Shown here: piece after piece, positions 1 through 8,988 of the stretch
Numbering within the stretch: position 1 is the stretch's first letter
Layout of the letters: each line of letters begins with the position of its first letter
Source of the DNA: Palsa-1150 sp964531095
GTDB lineage: Bacteria > Myxococcota_A > Polyangia > Polyangiales > Polyangiaceae
Length of the DNA stretch: 64,000 nucleotides
NCBI GenBank assembly: GCA_964531095.1
Contig: CAZHED010000013.1
Span: 1 to 64,000, forward strand
Direction: 5' to 3'
Translations under genes and position numbers: made by a program
Notes under the pieces: generated by a model
Databases searched by the model: none
Told to the model about the DNA's origin: nothing
What the model saw: the letters and a program-made list of their open reading frames with translations, nothing else

Positions 1-814
1 GCGCGGTGCTGTATCCGGCAAACACCGGTGGCCGCGGAGTCCAGAGCTCGAGCGGAGTGCCCGCGACGTCGACGCGCGAAAACGAGTTCCACTTCATCGC
101 CAATGTCGGCGGCTGGCGCTGTCCCTTGATGAATCGCAAATCATAAAATCGAAGGCGCGTGTTCGCGATCCCGAGGACGGAGAGGGCGAGCGCGAGCGCG
201 ATGGCGGCGTCCCGCCCGAACCGCGCGGCGCCGCCCGCGAGCACCGCGCCGGCGACGCAAGCGATGACCGAGGCAAAGAGCACCGCGGTGGGCGCGCCGA
301 AGAGATTGGTCGCCGGGATGAAGACCAGGCACGCGGCCGCCGCCCCGAGAAGGTCGCAAAAGTAGAGCCGATTGGCCTGCGCCGCGCGATGGGTGAGGAT
401 GAGCGAGACGACGAGGCCGCCGCACAAAAAGGGCACGGCGCACAGGACGTATACCGCCGCGATCCGCAGCCAATTGCGCGCCGATGTATCGAGCGAAATC
501 GGGAGACGAAACGCAACGCCGACCGCGACGACGGCGGTGAGGGCGAAGAGAATGGCGCACCCCACGAGCTGCGGCCGCAGGCGCTCTTCGGAGAATCGGT
601 CCGGCAGGAGGTTGACGAGCAAGCCGCTCACGCCGAACCCGAGCATGGCCAGCGAGACGACCATGAACGAGAGGTGATAGAACATCGTCACCGAAAAAAT
701 TCGCGTCAGCAGAAGCTCGACGAGGAGCACCGCGAAGCTGATGAGCAAGATGCCGGCGTCGAAGCTCGTCGGTCGTCGAGTCAGCGCTTGCACGGGATTT
801 CGCCGGGGGTTCAT
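1..814 (-). CDS. Membrane spermidine-synthase-like protein, N-terminal part (cut by window edge)
   Basis: The frame is open from an ATG at 814 to the left edge, giving about 271 residues with no stop. The translation is strongly hydrophobic with at least six predicted membrane segments. It starts with a short basic tail, then a segment containing VELLLTRIFSVTMFYHLSF and a later motif of the FCDLLGAAAAC type. This pattern is typical of the membrane half of fused spermidine/spermine-synthase-like proteins common in Myxococcota and Planctomycetota. The Rossmann-fold methyltransferase-like half would lie beyond the window, so enzyme activity cannot be judged. The gene is divergent from the membrane protein at 914, with 99 bases between the two starts. 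The long alternative frames on the same stretch have arginine-rich, unnatural compositions. Confidence 0.8.
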   Translation of the reverse strand, partial: MNPRRNPVQALTRRPTSFDAGILLISFAVLLVELLLTRIFSVTMFYHLSFMVVSLAMLGFGVSGLLVNLLPDRFSEERLRPQLVGCAILFALTAVVAVGVAFRLPISLDTSARNWLRIAAVYVLCAVPFLCGGLVVSLILTHRAAQANRLYFCDLLGAAAACLVFIPATNLFGAPTAVLFASVIACVAGAVLAGGAARFGRDAAIALALALSVLGIANTRLRFYDLRFIKGQRQPPTLAMKWNSFSRVDVAGTPLELWTPRPPVFAGYSTA

Positions 815-913
815 GGGCTCTGCAAACCTCGAGTCGAGGCACCGAACGCGGACCCATGGCTCGGTCTCACATTCGCTCGCCGATGGCGCGGCTTCGATAT
901 AACAGAACCGGTC
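815..913. promoter_or_regulatory. Divergent intergenic region between two membrane-protein genes
   Basis: This 99-base stretch separates the starts of two divergent genes and must hold both promoters if the chosen starts are right. It contains a short AT-richer patch around 895-905, but no convincing -35/-10 pair or dyad was seen. Confidence 0.4.
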
Positions 914-3181
914 ATGCAAGGCGTAGATCAACCCGCGGGCGGGGTGGCCGTGGAGAGGCCGCCGCGGCGGGAGCCCGCTGACGAGCATTCCCTCGGAAAG
1001 CGCCCTGCATCACCGCGCAAGACGGCCGACGCCCTCGCCGCGTACGCCGGGGCCGCGGGGATATCGATCGCAGCTGCGTTCATGCTCCTCAACCTCCGGA
1101 AGGCGGATTTTCACGTTCCTTTCGCCTACCGGGGAGATGCCCTCGCGTACGCACTGGCTGTCAAGTCCACGCTGGATCACGGCTGGTGGTGGACCAATCC
1201 GAGCGTCGGTGCCCCGGGCAGTCTCGACTTGTACGATTTTCCCTTTGCCGCGCACGACACCGTCCACTTGCTCCTGATCAAGGCGATGTCGGCCTTCAGC
1301 AGCGACTGGGCACTCCTTTTCAACCTCTATTTCTTGCTCGGATTCCCCCTCATCACCCTGACGTCCATGGCGGTGCTCCGCCATTTCCGTGTCGGATACG
1401 GCCCGGCGATCGTCGCGAGCGTTCTTTATTCGTTTCTGCCGAGCCGTCTTCTCAAAGGCGAAGGGCACCTGTTTCTCGACGTGTTCTTCGAAGTGCCGCT
1501 GGCGATACTGGTACTGCTCTGGGTTTGCAGCGACGAGCCTCCGCTCTTTCGCGACCGCGTCGGAAGCCGCTGGCCGCGCATCGAGCTGCGCCGCGCGCGC
1601 TCCTGGGGGTCGCTCGTCATCTGCGCGCTCCTGGCGACGACGTCGTTCTACTACGCAGCGTTCGCCGGATTCCTTCTCGTCGCAGGCGGAATCTGGAGCT
1701 CCGCCCAGAGGCATTCCATACGCAACGCGCTTTCCGGCGCAGCGCTCACGTGCGCCATCCTCGTTGGGCTGGCCGGCGGCGTCCTTCCGAGCGTCGCGTA
1801 CCACGCGCGCCACGGGCCGAACGCGCTCGCAGAGCGTGTCGCCTATGAGGCAGAGATCTACGGTCTGCGGATCACCCAGTTGCTCGTTCCCGCCGATGGC
1901 CACCGGCTCCAGGCTTTCTTGGATCTCAAGCGGCGCTACAACCGGGCTCCGCAGGCGGACGAGGGGCACTCGACGTCGCTCGGGCTCGTCGGAAGCGCCG
2001 GGTTCATTCTCCTGCTCGGCGTCGCTCTGTCCGGGAGACACTCCGCGCGCCCGGAGGAGCACGTCTTGCGGCCGCTTGCGGTACTCAATCTGATGGCGAT
2101 CCTCCTGGGAACCGTCGGCGGGCTCGGATCGCTCTTCGCGCTCCTGGTCCACCCGCAAGTTCGTGGCTACTTGCGCATCAGCGTCTACATCGGGTTTTTT
2201 GCCCTGTTCGCGGTCGCGCTGGTTCTGCAGCGGCTCGAGCGACGCCTGCCGGTCCTGGGGCGCTTCGCGTTCCCCGTCGTTCTCGGGCTGGGGCTGCTCG
2301 ATCAGTCCACGTGGTATGCGGTTCCTGCCTACGCCTCGACGAAGAAGGAGTACGCGAGCGACGCCGGCCTCGTACGCCGCGTCGAAGCCGCGCTGCCCGC
2401 GGGGGCGATGGTCTTCGAGCTTCCGTACATGCGTTTTCCGGAGATGCCCAGTATCCAAAACATGGACACGTACGATCCAATCCGGCCTTACCTGCACTCG
2501 CATACGCTGCGCTGGAGCTTTCCGACCATGCGCAATCGCGAAGGCGATCGGTTGGCACAAGACCTGACGAACGGCGGGCCTGGCCGAACGCTACGGTCGC
2601 TCGCGGACCTCGGCTTCGGAGGGGTCCTGGTCGATCGCGACGGATACGCCGATCGTGGGGCTGGCATCGAAGCCGCGTTTCACGACGAGCTCGGCGTCGC
2701 GCCGCTGGTCAGCGAGGACGGTCGTCTGACCTTCTTCGACGTCACGGACTACGCTCGACGACGTCACGCGAGTATGTCTCCCGAGGAGCTCGCCAGCGAC
2801 CGGGAGATCGCCGCCCACCCGCTATCCATCCTGTGGGACGGCGGCTGCTACGGGGTCGAGTACAACGAAACGAAGAAACCATTCCGGTGGTGCCGGAAGA
2901 CCGGTGAGCTCCGCATTCGCAACGATGCGTCGTTTCAACGAAAGGCTTCCATCCACATGAAGTTCTACGCGGCGCGAGCTCCAGCCCGGCTGAGGCTCGA
3001 CGGGCTCCTGTCCGGCCAGCTCGACCTCACCGGCGCTGCTCCTCTCGATCGCGAAATCGACGTGCCCCCGGGGGAATACATCGTCCGATTCGACTGCGAC
3101 GGGCGACCCGCGGACGCTCCCGGCGACCCGCGGACGATGGTGTGGCGGGTGGCCGACTTCTCGATGGAGGAGATTCGATAG
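914..3181 (+). CDS. Polytopic membrane protein, GT-C-glycosyltransferase-like
   Basis: 755 residues from the ATG at 914 (MQGVDQPAGG). The frame stays open upstream to 389, but that part is antisense to the leftward gene and has a charged, unnatural composition. After a basic N-terminal tail there are roughly ten to twelve predicted membrane segments up to about residue 480. A soluble C-terminal domain of about 270 residues follows, probably periplasmic. The first outer loop has an acidic YRGDALAYAL motif, as in GT-C transferases that use polyprenyl-linked sugars, and a conserved-looking GEGHLFLDVFFEVP stretch follows. This makes a role in surface polysaccharide or glycolipid assembly plausible, but the family was not identified with certainty. 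Possible relatives include YfhO-like and DUF6044-like proteins. Confidence 0.7.
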   Translation: MQGVDQPAGGVAVERPPRREPADEHSLGKRPASPRKTADALAAYAGAAGISIAAAFMLLNLRKADFHVPFAYRGDALAYALAVKSTLDHGWWWTNPSVGAPGSLDLYDFPFAAHDTVHLLLIKAMSAFSSDWALLFNLYFLLGFPLITLTSMAVLRHFRVGYGPAIVASVLYSFLPSRLLKGEGHLFLDVFFEVPLAILVLLWVCSDEPPLFRDRVGSRWPRIELRRARSWGSLVICALLATTSFYYAAFAGFLLVAGGIWSSAQRHSIRNALSGAALTCAILVGLAGGVLPSVAYHARHGPNALAERVAYEAEIYGLRITQLLVPADGHRLQAFLDLKRRYNRAPQADEGHSTSLGLVGSAGFILLLGVALSGRHSARPEEHVLRPLAVLNLMAILLGTVGGLGSLFALLVHPQVRGYLRISVYIGFFALFAVALVLQRLERRLPVLGRFAFPVVLGLGLLDQSTWYAVPAYASTKKEYASDAGLVRRVEAALPAGAMVFELPYMRFPEMPSIQNMDTYDPIRPYLHSHTLRWSFPTMRNREGDRLAQDLTNGGPGRTLRSLADLGFGGVLVDRDGYADRGAGIEAAFHDELGVAPLVSEDGRLTFFDVTDYARRRHASMSPEELASDREIAAHPLSILWDGGCYGVEYNETKKPFRWCRKTGELRIRNDASFQRKASIHMKFYAARAPARLRLDGLLSGQLDLTGAAPLDREIDVPPGEYIVRFDCDGRPADAPGDPRTMVWRVADFSMEEIR

Positions 3182-3232
3182 CTCGCACACTTGGGCGCTC
3201 GCCCTTCCGGCGCATACCATGCCCTGCCCCCC

Positions 3233-4294
3233 ATGACCGACGCCAATGTCACCGCCTACCCCTCGACCAAGCCGCCCCCGGCCGGGCCGGAGGGCGCCCC
3301 ACCGACCGCTCGACCGCGCACGCTCATCGTCACCGACAGCCTCGCGAAGTACTTCCCGCTTCGCTCGGGGTTCTTCGAGACGTCGGCCCGGTTCGTCCGC
3401 GCGGTCGACGGCGTATCGCTCCGCGTGCGAGAAGGGCAGACGATGGGGCTCGTCGGCGAGAGCGGCTGCGGAAAGAGCACGCTCGGGCGCCTGATGCTGC
3501 GATTGCTCGACCCGACCTTCGGACGCGTCGTCTTCGAAGGCCGCGACATCACCCAGCTCTCCCAGCGCGAGCTGCGGCCGCTCCGCCGACGGATGCAGAT
3601 TATCTTTCAGGACCCCTACTCCAGCCTCAACCCGAGGATGACCGTGCGCGAGATCGTCGGCGAGGCGATCCGCATCCACAAGCTCGCGAAGACCCGCGAC
3701 GACGAAGAGGCCCGCGTCGTCGACCTCCTGGAGAAAGTGGGGTTGCGCGGCGATGCGCTGAATCGCTATCCGCACGAGTTCTCCGGCGGCCAGCGCCAGC
3801 GCATCGGTATCGCCCGCGCGCTCGCGGTCGAGCCCCGGTTCATCGTGTGCGACGAGCCGACCGCCTCGCTCGACGTGTCGATCCAGGCCCAGATCGTCAA
3901 CTTGCTGGTCGAGCTTCAAGAGACGATGGGGCTCTCGTACCTCTTCGTCTCCCACGATCTGGCCGTGGTGCAGCACGTGAGCCATCGCGTTTCGGTCATG
4001 TACCTCGGGCGGATCGTCGAGCAGGCCGAGGCCGAAACGCTCTACGCGGGGCCGCGCCATCCGTACACCCACGCCCTGCTCGCGGCCGCGCCGCGGCCCG
4101 ATCCGGAGCACAAGCGCGTGCGCCTCGTGCTCGAGGGGGACGTTCCTTCGCCGATCGACCCACCGAGCGGGTGTGCGTTCCATCCGCGATGCCCGCGAGC
4201 GATCCGCGGCACGTGCGACCGCGAGACGCCGCCGCTCGCCGAGGCGGTGGCGGGCGACGGCCACAAGCTCGCGTGCTGGAATCCGTACGAATAG
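3233..4294 (+). CDS. Oligopeptide/dipeptide ABC transporter ATP-binding protein (OppF/DppF type)
   Basis: 353 residues from the ATG at 3233; an in-frame TTG at 3191 would add 14 residues without family resemblance. The Walker A is GESGCGKST, the Q-loop is IIFQDPYSSLNPR, the signature is SGGQRQR, the Walker B is FIVCDEPTASLD, and the switch histidine is in VSHDLAVV. The C-terminal GCAFHPRCPRA region with three further spaced cysteines is the usual oligopeptide-transporter extension. The protein should power peptide or nickel import together with a partner ATPase, two permeases and a binding protein. None of these is in the window, so it is an orphan here. It follows the membrane protein after 51 bases and precedes the kinase-like gene by 22, so co-transcription is possible. 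Confidence 0.92.
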   Translation: MTDANVTAYPSTKPPPAGPEGAPPTARPRTLIVTDSLAKYFPLRSGFFETSARFVRAVDGVSLRVREGQTMGLVGESGCGKSTLGRLMLRLLDPTFGRVVFEGRDITQLSQRELRPLRRRMQIIFQDPYSSLNPRMTVREIVGEAIRIHKLAKTRDDEEARVVDLLEKVGLRGDALNRYPHEFSGGQRQRIGIARALAVEPRFIVCDEPTASLDVSIQAQIVNLLVELQETMGLSYLFVSHDLAVVQHVSHRVSVMYLGRIVEQAEAETLYAGPRHPYTHALLAAAPRPDPEHKRVRLVLEGDVPSPIDPPSGCAFHPRCPRAIRGTCDRETPPLAEAVAGDGHKLACWNPYE

Positions 4295-4316
4295 CCCTCC
4301 ATGCTACACACGTCGC

Positions 4317-5480
4317 GTGGGTCTCCCCGCGCGCATCGGCCGATACGAGGTCGAGCTTCTGCTCGGCGAAGGAGGGACGGGACGGGTGCTCCTCGCCCGC
4401 GACCCGATCCTCCGGCGGCAGGTGGCGATCAAGATCCTGCGCGACGACCTCGCCCTCTCGCCCGAAGCGCGCCACGAGCTCACCGAGCGGATGCGCCAGC
4501 AAGCGTGCGCGGCTGCCACGCTCGCGCATCCGGTGATGGTGGCCCTGCACGACATGGGGGACGACGAGCGGGTCGGGCTGTATCTCGTCTTCGAGCTGGT
4601 GCGCGGCCCCAGCCTTCGCGAGCGCTTGCACGACGGGCCTCTGCCCGCCGAAGACGTCGCGCGCCTCGCCCTCGCGCTCGGGCCTGCGCTGGCCTACGCG
4701 CACGCGGCCGGCCTGGTCCACGGCGGCGTAAAGCCGGAGAACATCATGCTCACGGCCACCGGTCCGAAGCTGACGGACTTCGGGCTTTGCCTGCGCGATG
4801 CCCGTCCTCCCGCGTACAGCGCGCCCGAAGTGCTCGCGTCGAGCGCGTTCGGGCCGCCGTCCGACGAGTTCGCGCTGGCCGCCTCGATGTACGAGGCGCT
4901 CACTGGCCGGCGCGCGTTCCCGGGCGACGACCCAACGGCTGTCGCCGCGACCATCGAGTCCGGAAAACATGCCTCGCCTAGGTCGGTGCTCCCGGCGTTG
5001 CGCGGCTTCCTGCAATTGGACGCGATCTTCGGCCGCGCTCTCGCCAAAGACCCGCGCAGGCGCTTTCCGTCGTGCGACGCGTTCGCGTCCGCCCTCGCGG
5101 GATCGCTGCAAGGGCCGCGCGTGACGTTCTTGGCGACGCCGGGGCCTCTGCGCACGAGCATCACCCGCGCGACACGACGCTGGCAAAACGGGGTGGCGCT
5201 CGTCGCCGTGGCGGTGATCGTTGCCCTTGCGCTGGTCGGAAGGCTACGGCAGCCCGGCGGCGGGACGAGCGCGCCGCCGAAGAGCGTCGCAAGCGCGCCC
5301 GACAAGCCGGCGGCTCCGATGCACCGCGTCGTACCGCCGCGGGAGGCCACCGGTTCCACACGCCCCGCCCCTTCCTCCGCGCCCTCTCCACCTGCTGGCA
5401 GCTCGGAATTACCTGCGGCGCCGACGTTTCCGTCAGGTGTCCGTTTGGCCCCGCGCGACGTGGGGTCCGCCGACAATTGA
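4317..5480 (+). CDS. Hanks-type Ser/Thr kinase homologue, predicted pseudokinase, with C-terminal membrane anchor
   Basis: 387 residues from the GTG at 4317, chosen because the kinase fold begins directly after it (RIGRYEVELLLGEGGTG). The glycine loop (residues 17-23), the VAIK lysine (Lys39), the metal-binding Asn142, DFG (154-156) and an APE-like motif are present. The catalytic loop, however, reads HGGVKPEN (135-142) where active kinases have HRDxKxxN, so the arginine and catalytic aspartate are both replaced by glycine. The activation segment is also short. A hydrophobic helix near residue 290 (NGVALVAVAVIVALALVG) is followed by a Pro/Ala/Ser-rich tail, as in membrane-anchored myxobacterial kinases. 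It lies 64 bases upstream of pdhA. It may bind nucleotide and act as a scaffold or regulator; loss of phosphotransfer is inferred from the motif only. Confidence 0.88.
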   Translation: MGLPARIGRYEVELLLGEGGTGRVLLARDPILRRQVAIKILRDDLALSPEARHELTERMRQQACAAATLAHPVMVALHDMGDDERVGLYLVFELVRGPSLRERLHDGPLPAEDVARLALALGPALAYAHAAGLVHGGVKPENIMLTATGPKLTDFGLCLRDARPPAYSAPEVLASSAFGPPSDEFALAASMYEALTGRRAFPGDDPTAVAATIESGKHASPRSVLPALRGFLQLDAIFGRALAKDPRRRFPSCDAFASALAGSLQGPRVTFLATPGPLRTSITRATRRWQNGVALVAVAVIVALALVGRLRQPGGGTSAPPKSVASAPDKPAAPMHRVVPPREATGSTRPAPSSAPSPPAGSSELPAAPTFPSGVRLAPRDVGSADN

Positions 5481-5544
5481 CGCGCTCCGTCCGTCGACCC
5501 CTAGCGGGGCGCCACCGCGCCGAACTAGACTGCCAACCGCCACG

Positions 5545-6597
5545 ATGTCCGACCATTCCGCGCCCATGAACGCCGAGCCGCACACGCAGAGCATGATGGC
5601 AAAAACGAGCCCGTTGACGAGCGGTGGGCAGCCGACGCTGGACCACCTTGCGCATCTTTACCGCGAGATGCTGCTCATCCGCCGCGTCGAAGAAGAAAGC
5701 GCCCGCGGCTACGCCGAAGGAAAAATCGGTGGCTTCTTGCACCTCTATATCGGGCAAGAAGCGGTCGGCGTCGGCGCGCTCGCCGCTCTTCGCCCCGACG
5801 ACTACGTGGTCACGACCTACCGCGACCACGGCATTGCCCTGGCCAAAGGCATGAGCGCTCGCGCCCTTTTTGCAGAGCTCTTCGGCAAGGTGACGGGCTG
5901 CTCCAAGGGATTGGGCGGGTCGATGCACATGTTCGACAAGGAGCATCACATGCTCGGGGGATACGGCATCGTCGGCGGGCACATCCCGCTGGCCGCCGGC
6001 GTCGCTTTCGCGAGCAAGTACCGCCAGGACGGGCGCGTCACCCTCTGCTTCTTCGGCGAAGGGGCGGTGAGCATCGGCGGGTTCCACGAGGGGATCAGCC
6101 TGGCGGCCCTCTGGCGCCTGCCCATCGTCTTCATTTGCGAAAACAACGAATACTCGATGGGAACGCCGCTCTCGCGGTCGATGTCGGTCGAAGACGTGTC
6201 GCTCAAGGCGCTGGGCTACGGGATGGACCGCGACCGGTTCTTCGCCGACGACGTCCTCGAAGTCGAGCGCCGCATCGGGGAGGCGGTCAAGCGTGCTCGG
6301 GAAGAGAGCTTGCCCACGCTGGTCGAAGTGCGGACCTACCGGTTCCGCGGTCACTCGATGAGCGACCCCGCCAAGTACCGAACCCAAGCCGAGCTCGACG
6401 AGCACAAGAGGCGTGACCCGCTGCTCCGGGCCCGAGCGAGTCTGATCGAGCAAGGGGCCCCCGAAACGAGGCTCGAAGGAATCGAAAAAGCGGTCGAGGT
6501 CGAGCTCGCCGACGCGCTCCAGTTCGCCGCCGAGAGTCCCGACCCGGATCTCGGCGATCTCGAGGCGGCCACGTACAAGGGCCCGTTCGCCTACTAG
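5545..6597 (+). CDS. pdhA: Pyruvate dehydrogenase E1 component, alpha subunit
   Basis: 350 residues from the ATG at 5545. The alpha chain binds thiamine diphosphate and decarboxylates pyruvate with the beta chain. The family pattern is clear: LYIGQEAVGVG near the start, TYRDHG, GGSMHMFD, GYGIVGGHIPLAAG, and a thiamine-diphosphate motif running from GEGAVSIGG to ENNEYSMGT (GEG in place of the common GDG). The phosphorylation-loop-like region YRFRGHSMSDP is also present. It starts an operon-like run, with pdhB following after 21 bases. Acetoin or branched-chain 2-oxoacid dehydrogenase alpha chains are close relatives; the pyruvate enzyme is favoured by overall sequence and by the pdhB and pdhC neighbours. 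No E3 (dihydrolipoamide dehydrogenase) gene lies in the window. Confidence 0.93.
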   Translation: MSDHSAPMNAEPHTQSMMAKTSPLTSGGQPTLDHLAHLYREMLLIRRVEEESARGYAEGKIGGFLHLYIGQEAVGVGALAALRPDDYVVTTYRDHGIALAKGMSARALFAELFGKVTGCSKGLGGSMHMFDKEHHMLGGYGIVGGHIPLAAGVAFASKYRQDGRVTLCFFGEGAVSIGGFHEGISLAALWRLPIVFICENNEYSMGTPLSRSMSVEDVSLKALGYGMDRDRFFADDVLEVERRIGEAVKRAREESLPTLVEVRTYRFRGHSMSDPAKYRTQAELDEHKRRDPLLRARASLIEQGAPETRLEGIEKAVEVELADALQFAAESPDPDLGDLEAATYKGPFAY

Positions 6598-6618
6598 TCC
6601 CTGACCCCCGGCACATCC

Positions 6619-7608
6619 ATGACAAGAACGCTGAGATTCCGAGAAGCGCTGCGCGAGGCGATGGTCGAGGAGATGGACCGCGACGACCGCGTGTTTCTGA
6701 TGGGCGAAGAGGTCGGCTACTACCAGGGCGCCTACAAGGTCAGCGAAGGGATGCTCGACAAGTTCGGGCCGAAGCGGGTGGTCGACACGCCGATCGCCGA
6801 GGCGGGCTTCGCCGGCATCGGGGTGGGCGCGGCGATGGTGGGCCTCCGCCCGATCATCGAGTTTATGACCTGGAACTTCAGTGCGGTCGCGTTCGATCAG
6901 ATCCTGAACAACGCGGCGAAGCTGCGGCAGATGTCGGGGGGGCAATTCGAGTGCCCGATCGTCTTTCGCGGGCCGAACGCAAGCGCCGCCCAGGTCGGCA
7001 GCCAGCACAGCCACGCGATGGAACACTTTTACGCAACCATCCCTGGACTGAAGGTGGTCGCCCCCGCCTTCCCGGCGGACGCGAAGGGGCTGCTCAAAGC
7101 GGCCATCCGCGACGACAACCCGGTGCTGGTGATGGAGTCCGAGACGCTCTACGGCGTACGCGGCGAAGTGCCCGACGGCGAGAACGTAGTCCCGATGGGC
7201 AAGGCGCAGATCGCGCGCCCGGGGAAGGACGTGACCATCGTGGCGTACTCGCGCATGACCCACGTGGCGCTCGACGCAGCCGCGGCCCTCGAAAAGGAAG
7301 GCGTATCCGCCGAGGTGATCGATCTCCGCAGCCTGCGGCCGCTCGACGAAGACACGATTGTCGCCAGCGTCGAGCGCACGCACCGCCTCGTCGTCGTGCA
7401 CGAAGGATGGCCCTACGGCGGCGTGGGGGCCGAGATCGCCGATCGCGTGCAGCGCCTCGCCTTCGACGCGCTCGACGCGCCCATCTTGCGGGTGACCAGC
7501 CTCGACGTTCCGATGCCGTACAACAAGAAGCTCGAGCAAGCCTGCATGCCGCAGGCGGACCGTGTCGTCGCCACCGTCCGTCGACTGCTCGCGCGCGGGA
7601 GGGCGTGA
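6619..7608 (+). CDS. pdhB: Pyruvate dehydrogenase E1 component, beta subunit
   Basis: 329 residues, the usual length. It begins with the typical RFREALREAMVEEMDRDDRV and continues with FLMGEEVGYYQGAYKVSEG, DTPIAEAGFAGIGVGAA, a QHSHAMEHFYATIPGLKVV region and a C-terminal transketolase domain (GKDVTIVAYSRM, VIDLRSLRPLD). It pairs with the alpha chain to form the active site that binds thiamine diphosphate. The TGA stop overlaps the ATG of pdhC (TGATG), which indicates translational coupling and a fixed E1-beta to E2 supply. Confidence 0.95.
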   Translation: MTRTLRFREALREAMVEEMDRDDRVFLMGEEVGYYQGAYKVSEGMLDKFGPKRVVDTPIAEAGFAGIGVGAAMVGLRPIIEFMTWNFSAVAFDQILNNAAKLRQMSGGQFECPIVFRGPNASAAQVGSQHSHAMEHFYATIPGLKVVAPAFPADAKGLLKAAIRDDNPVLVMESETLYGVRGEVPDGENVVPMGKAQIARPGKDVTIVAYSRMTHVALDAAAALEKEGVSAEVIDLRSLRPLDEDTIVASVERTHRLVVVHEGWPYGGVGAEIADRVQRLAFDALDAPILRVTSLDVPMPYNKKLEQACMPQADRVVATVRRLLARGRA

Positions 7609-8984
7609 TGGCCAAGATTCTGGAGATGCCAAAGCTGTCGCCGACGATGGAGGAGGGGGTCCTCTCGACGTGGCACAAGAAGGAAGGCGACGACATCGGG
7701 GTGGACGATCTGCTCGCCGAGGTCGAGACGGACAAGGCAACGATGGAGTTTCGCGCCTTCGACAAAGGCACGCTCCTCAAGATCCTCGTGGCGCCGGGAT
7801 CGCAGGTGAAGCTCGGCCAGCCAGTCGCGATCGTGGGAGCGCCGACGGACGATTTGTCGGCGTTCGCGTCGCTTTCCGCGGCGACGGGCTCCCCGGCTCC
7901 GCCAAAAGGAGAACCAGCCCCGGCGGCGCCGGCCGCCGAGGCGAGGCCCGCGGCCGCCCCGGCGCCAGCACCGCAGCGCAAGCCGTCGGTGGTCAGCGTG
8001 CTCGATCGAACTTCGTATGCCGCGGAGGCACCGGTGGGCAATGGGGGAGTGTCCGACGGAGGGCGGGTGCTCGCGTCGCCGTACGTGCGAAAAGTGGCGC
8101 GCGAAAAGGGGATCGACCTCCACGGCGTGCTCGGAACGGGAACGGGCGGGCGCGTCGTGGCGTCGGATCTCGAATCGATGCCCGCGCAGGCGGCGCGTGG
8201 GGCGACTGCACTCGCCAGAGTACCGCCGGCGCAAGCGCCGGTCGTGCCCGTTCCGGCGGGCGACGAGCCCGAGATTCGCCCCCTTTCGCCGATGCGAAAG
8301 ACGATCGCCCGGCGGCTCACCGAGTCCAAAGCGACGGTGCCGCACTTCTATTTGTCGATCGACGCCGACGCGGCCGGCCTCGTGAAGATCCGAGAACAGA
8401 TCAACGCGGAGCTCGCAGCGGCCGCGGGTGGAAAAGACAACGGCGCGGCCGCGCCGCTGAAGGTCTCGCTCAATGACCTGATCATCAAGGCGTGCGCCGT
8501 CGCGCTCGTCCACGTACCGGAGTGCAATGCGAGCTTCACCCCCGAGGCGCTCGTTTTCCACAAACGCGTCGACATCTCCGTCGCGGTGGCCATCGCCGAC
8601 GGACTCGTCACGCCCGTCTTGCGGCACGCCGATCAGAAGAGTGTCGTCGCGATCGCGATCGAAGTGCGCGAGCTCGCCGCGCGGGCTCGGGCGCGCAAGC
8701 TGAAGCCCGAAGAGATGCAAAACGGGACGTTTTCGATTTCGAACCTCGGCATGTTCGGCATCGACGAGTTCGCGGCCGTCATCAACCCCCCGGAGGGGGC
8801 GATCCTCGCCGTCGGCCAGGTGCGCGACGTCCCGGTGGTCGCCGATGGGGCCGTCGTGCCCGGCAAGCGCATTGCTCTGACGCTCTCCTGCGATCACCGT
8901 GTGGTCGACGGCGCCGTCGGCGCGGCGTTTCTCGCCGAGCTGCGCCGCCTCATCGAGCGCCCGCTCCGGGTGCTCACCGGGTGA
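7608..8984 (+). CDS. pdhC: Pyruvate dehydrogenase E2, dihydrolipoyllysine-residue acetyltransferase
   Basis: 458 residues from the ATG overlapping the pdhB stop. Domains in order: one lipoyl domain (residues 1-80) with the lipoylated lysine in ETDKATMEF (Lys43), an Ala/Pro-rich linker, a peripheral-subunit-binding domain around 145-185 (ASPYVRKVAREKGIDL), a second linker, and the catalytic CAT-like domain ending in SCDHRVVDG. His430 and Asp434 fit the HxxxDG active-site motif. It forms the complex core and transfers acetyl groups to CoA. A single lipoyl domain puts it with mitochondrial-type and alphaproteobacterial-type E2 proteins rather than the three-domain enterobacterial form. The next gene begins 4 bases after its stop. 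Confidence 0.95.
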   Translation: MAKILEMPKLSPTMEEGVLSTWHKKEGDDIGVDDLLAEVETDKATMEFRAFDKGTLLKILVAPGSQVKLGQPVAIVGAPTDDLSAFASLSAATGSPAPPKGEPAPAAPAAEARPAAAPAPAPQRKPSVVSVLDRTSYAAEAPVGNGGVSDGGRVLASPYVRKVAREKGIDLHGVLGTGTGGRVVASDLESMPAQAARGATALARVPPAQAPVVPVPAGDEPEIRPLSPMRKTIARRLTESKATVPHFYLSIDADAAGLVKIREQINAELAAAAGGKDNGAAAPLKVSLNDLIIKACAVALVHVPECNASFTPEALVFHKRVDISVAVAIADGLVTPVLRHADQKSVVAIAIEVRELAARARARKLKPEEMQNGTFSISNLGMFGIDEFAAVINPPEGAILAVGQVRDVPVVADGAVVPGKRIALTLSCDHRVVDGAVGAAFLAELRRLIERPLRVLTG

Positions 8985-8988
8985 GCGC

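Noticed and set aside
389..913. N-terminal extension of the polytopic membrane protein
   Set aside because: The first 175 codons are antisense to the leftward membrane synthase-like gene and have a charged, random character; the ATG at 914 is the sensible start.
4190..4290. Cysteine cluster at the end of the Opp/Dpp ATPase as a possible metal-binding domain
   Set aside because: The GCxFxxRCPxA...C pattern is the ordinary C-terminal extension of oligopeptide-transporter ATPases, not a separate module.
5161..7740. 859-codon minus-strand frame across pdhA and pdhB
   Set aside because: It is antisense to two clearly recognised E1 subunits.
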